DNA of 18,087 bases from Beroe ovata (Eukaryota; Ctenophora; Nuda; Beroida; Beroidae), in the NCBI GenBank assembly GCA_946803715.1, contig CAMPET010000414.1:1-18087 (forward strand), read 5' to 3'. Below the pieces are notes generated by a model. That model did no database searches. It was not told the origin of the DNA and saw nothing but the letters and a program-made list of their open reading frames with translations. A program made the position numbers and the translations under genes. Shown here in pieces: positions 18,061-18,087 of the stretch; the first letter of the stretch is position 1; the number at the start of each line of letters is the position of its first letter.

Positions 18061-18087
18061 CTACACTCCCTACACACACACACACAG
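18030..18087. repeat. CA-rich simple sequence at window end
   Basis: Degenerate ACAC/CCCACAG runs continue to the window edge and overlap the presumed acceptor and 5' edge of the first ankyrin exon. This makes that exon boundary uncertain. Confidence 0.7.

Noticed and set aside
1-18087. tRNA, rRNA, CRISPR or prokaryotic operon features
   Set aside because: No cloverleaf, rRNA-like block or spacer-repeat array was seen. The tandem repeats lack unique spacers and the genes are spliced eukaryotic ones.

Overview
The window is nuclear DNA from an animal. It carries intron-rich orthologues of the metazoan housekeeping genes MED27, RNMT and HUWE1, spliced with GT-AG introns mostly of 70-300 bp. 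The compact introns, short intergenic spaces (428 and 496 bp) and roughly 40-45% GC fit an invertebrate, possibly an early-branching one such as a sponge. The lineage cannot be fixed from this sequence alone. Two single N bases (11144 and 15359) show that this is a draft assembly.

Layout, left to right. (1) Positions 3-3559, + strand: the last five exons of MED27, a Mediator tail/head-junction subunit. Its first visible intron (150-2353) is filled by about four tandem copies of a ~545-bp satellite. (2) 3988-5265, +: a complete, uninterrupted RNMT gene encoding mRNA cap guanine-N7 methyltransferase. (3) 5762-14756, +: 32 consecutive exons giving 1417 codons of HUWE1, a giant HECT ubiquitin ligase. 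They cover the N-terminal armadillo solenoid (DUF908/DUF913 regions), the UBA domain and the UIM. Reading phases agree across every junction I checked. (4) 14814-15064: a possible 33rd exon whose frame runs into a repeat and stops. (5) 14921-17148: a composite repeat zone with two copies of a CCGACCTAGAGTCC-rich element and about 3.5 more copies of the same 545-bp satellite, in the same orientation as the left array. (6) 17352 to about 18060, - strand: three exons of an ankyrin-repeat gene that I cannot name.

The three + strand genes are co-oriented and act in gene expression and turnover: transcription initiation, mRNA capping and protein ubiquitination. Nothing in the sequence shows that they are functionally coupled.

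The most unusual signals are these. The octamer TTGACACC occurs in introns and leader DNA, always in the sense direction of the surrounding gene. The same satellite lies inside MED27 and after the HUWE1 fragment. HUWE1 appears to break off before its WWE and HECT domains, with an opposite-strand gene following. Several introns carry splice-site duplications or candidate cassette exons.
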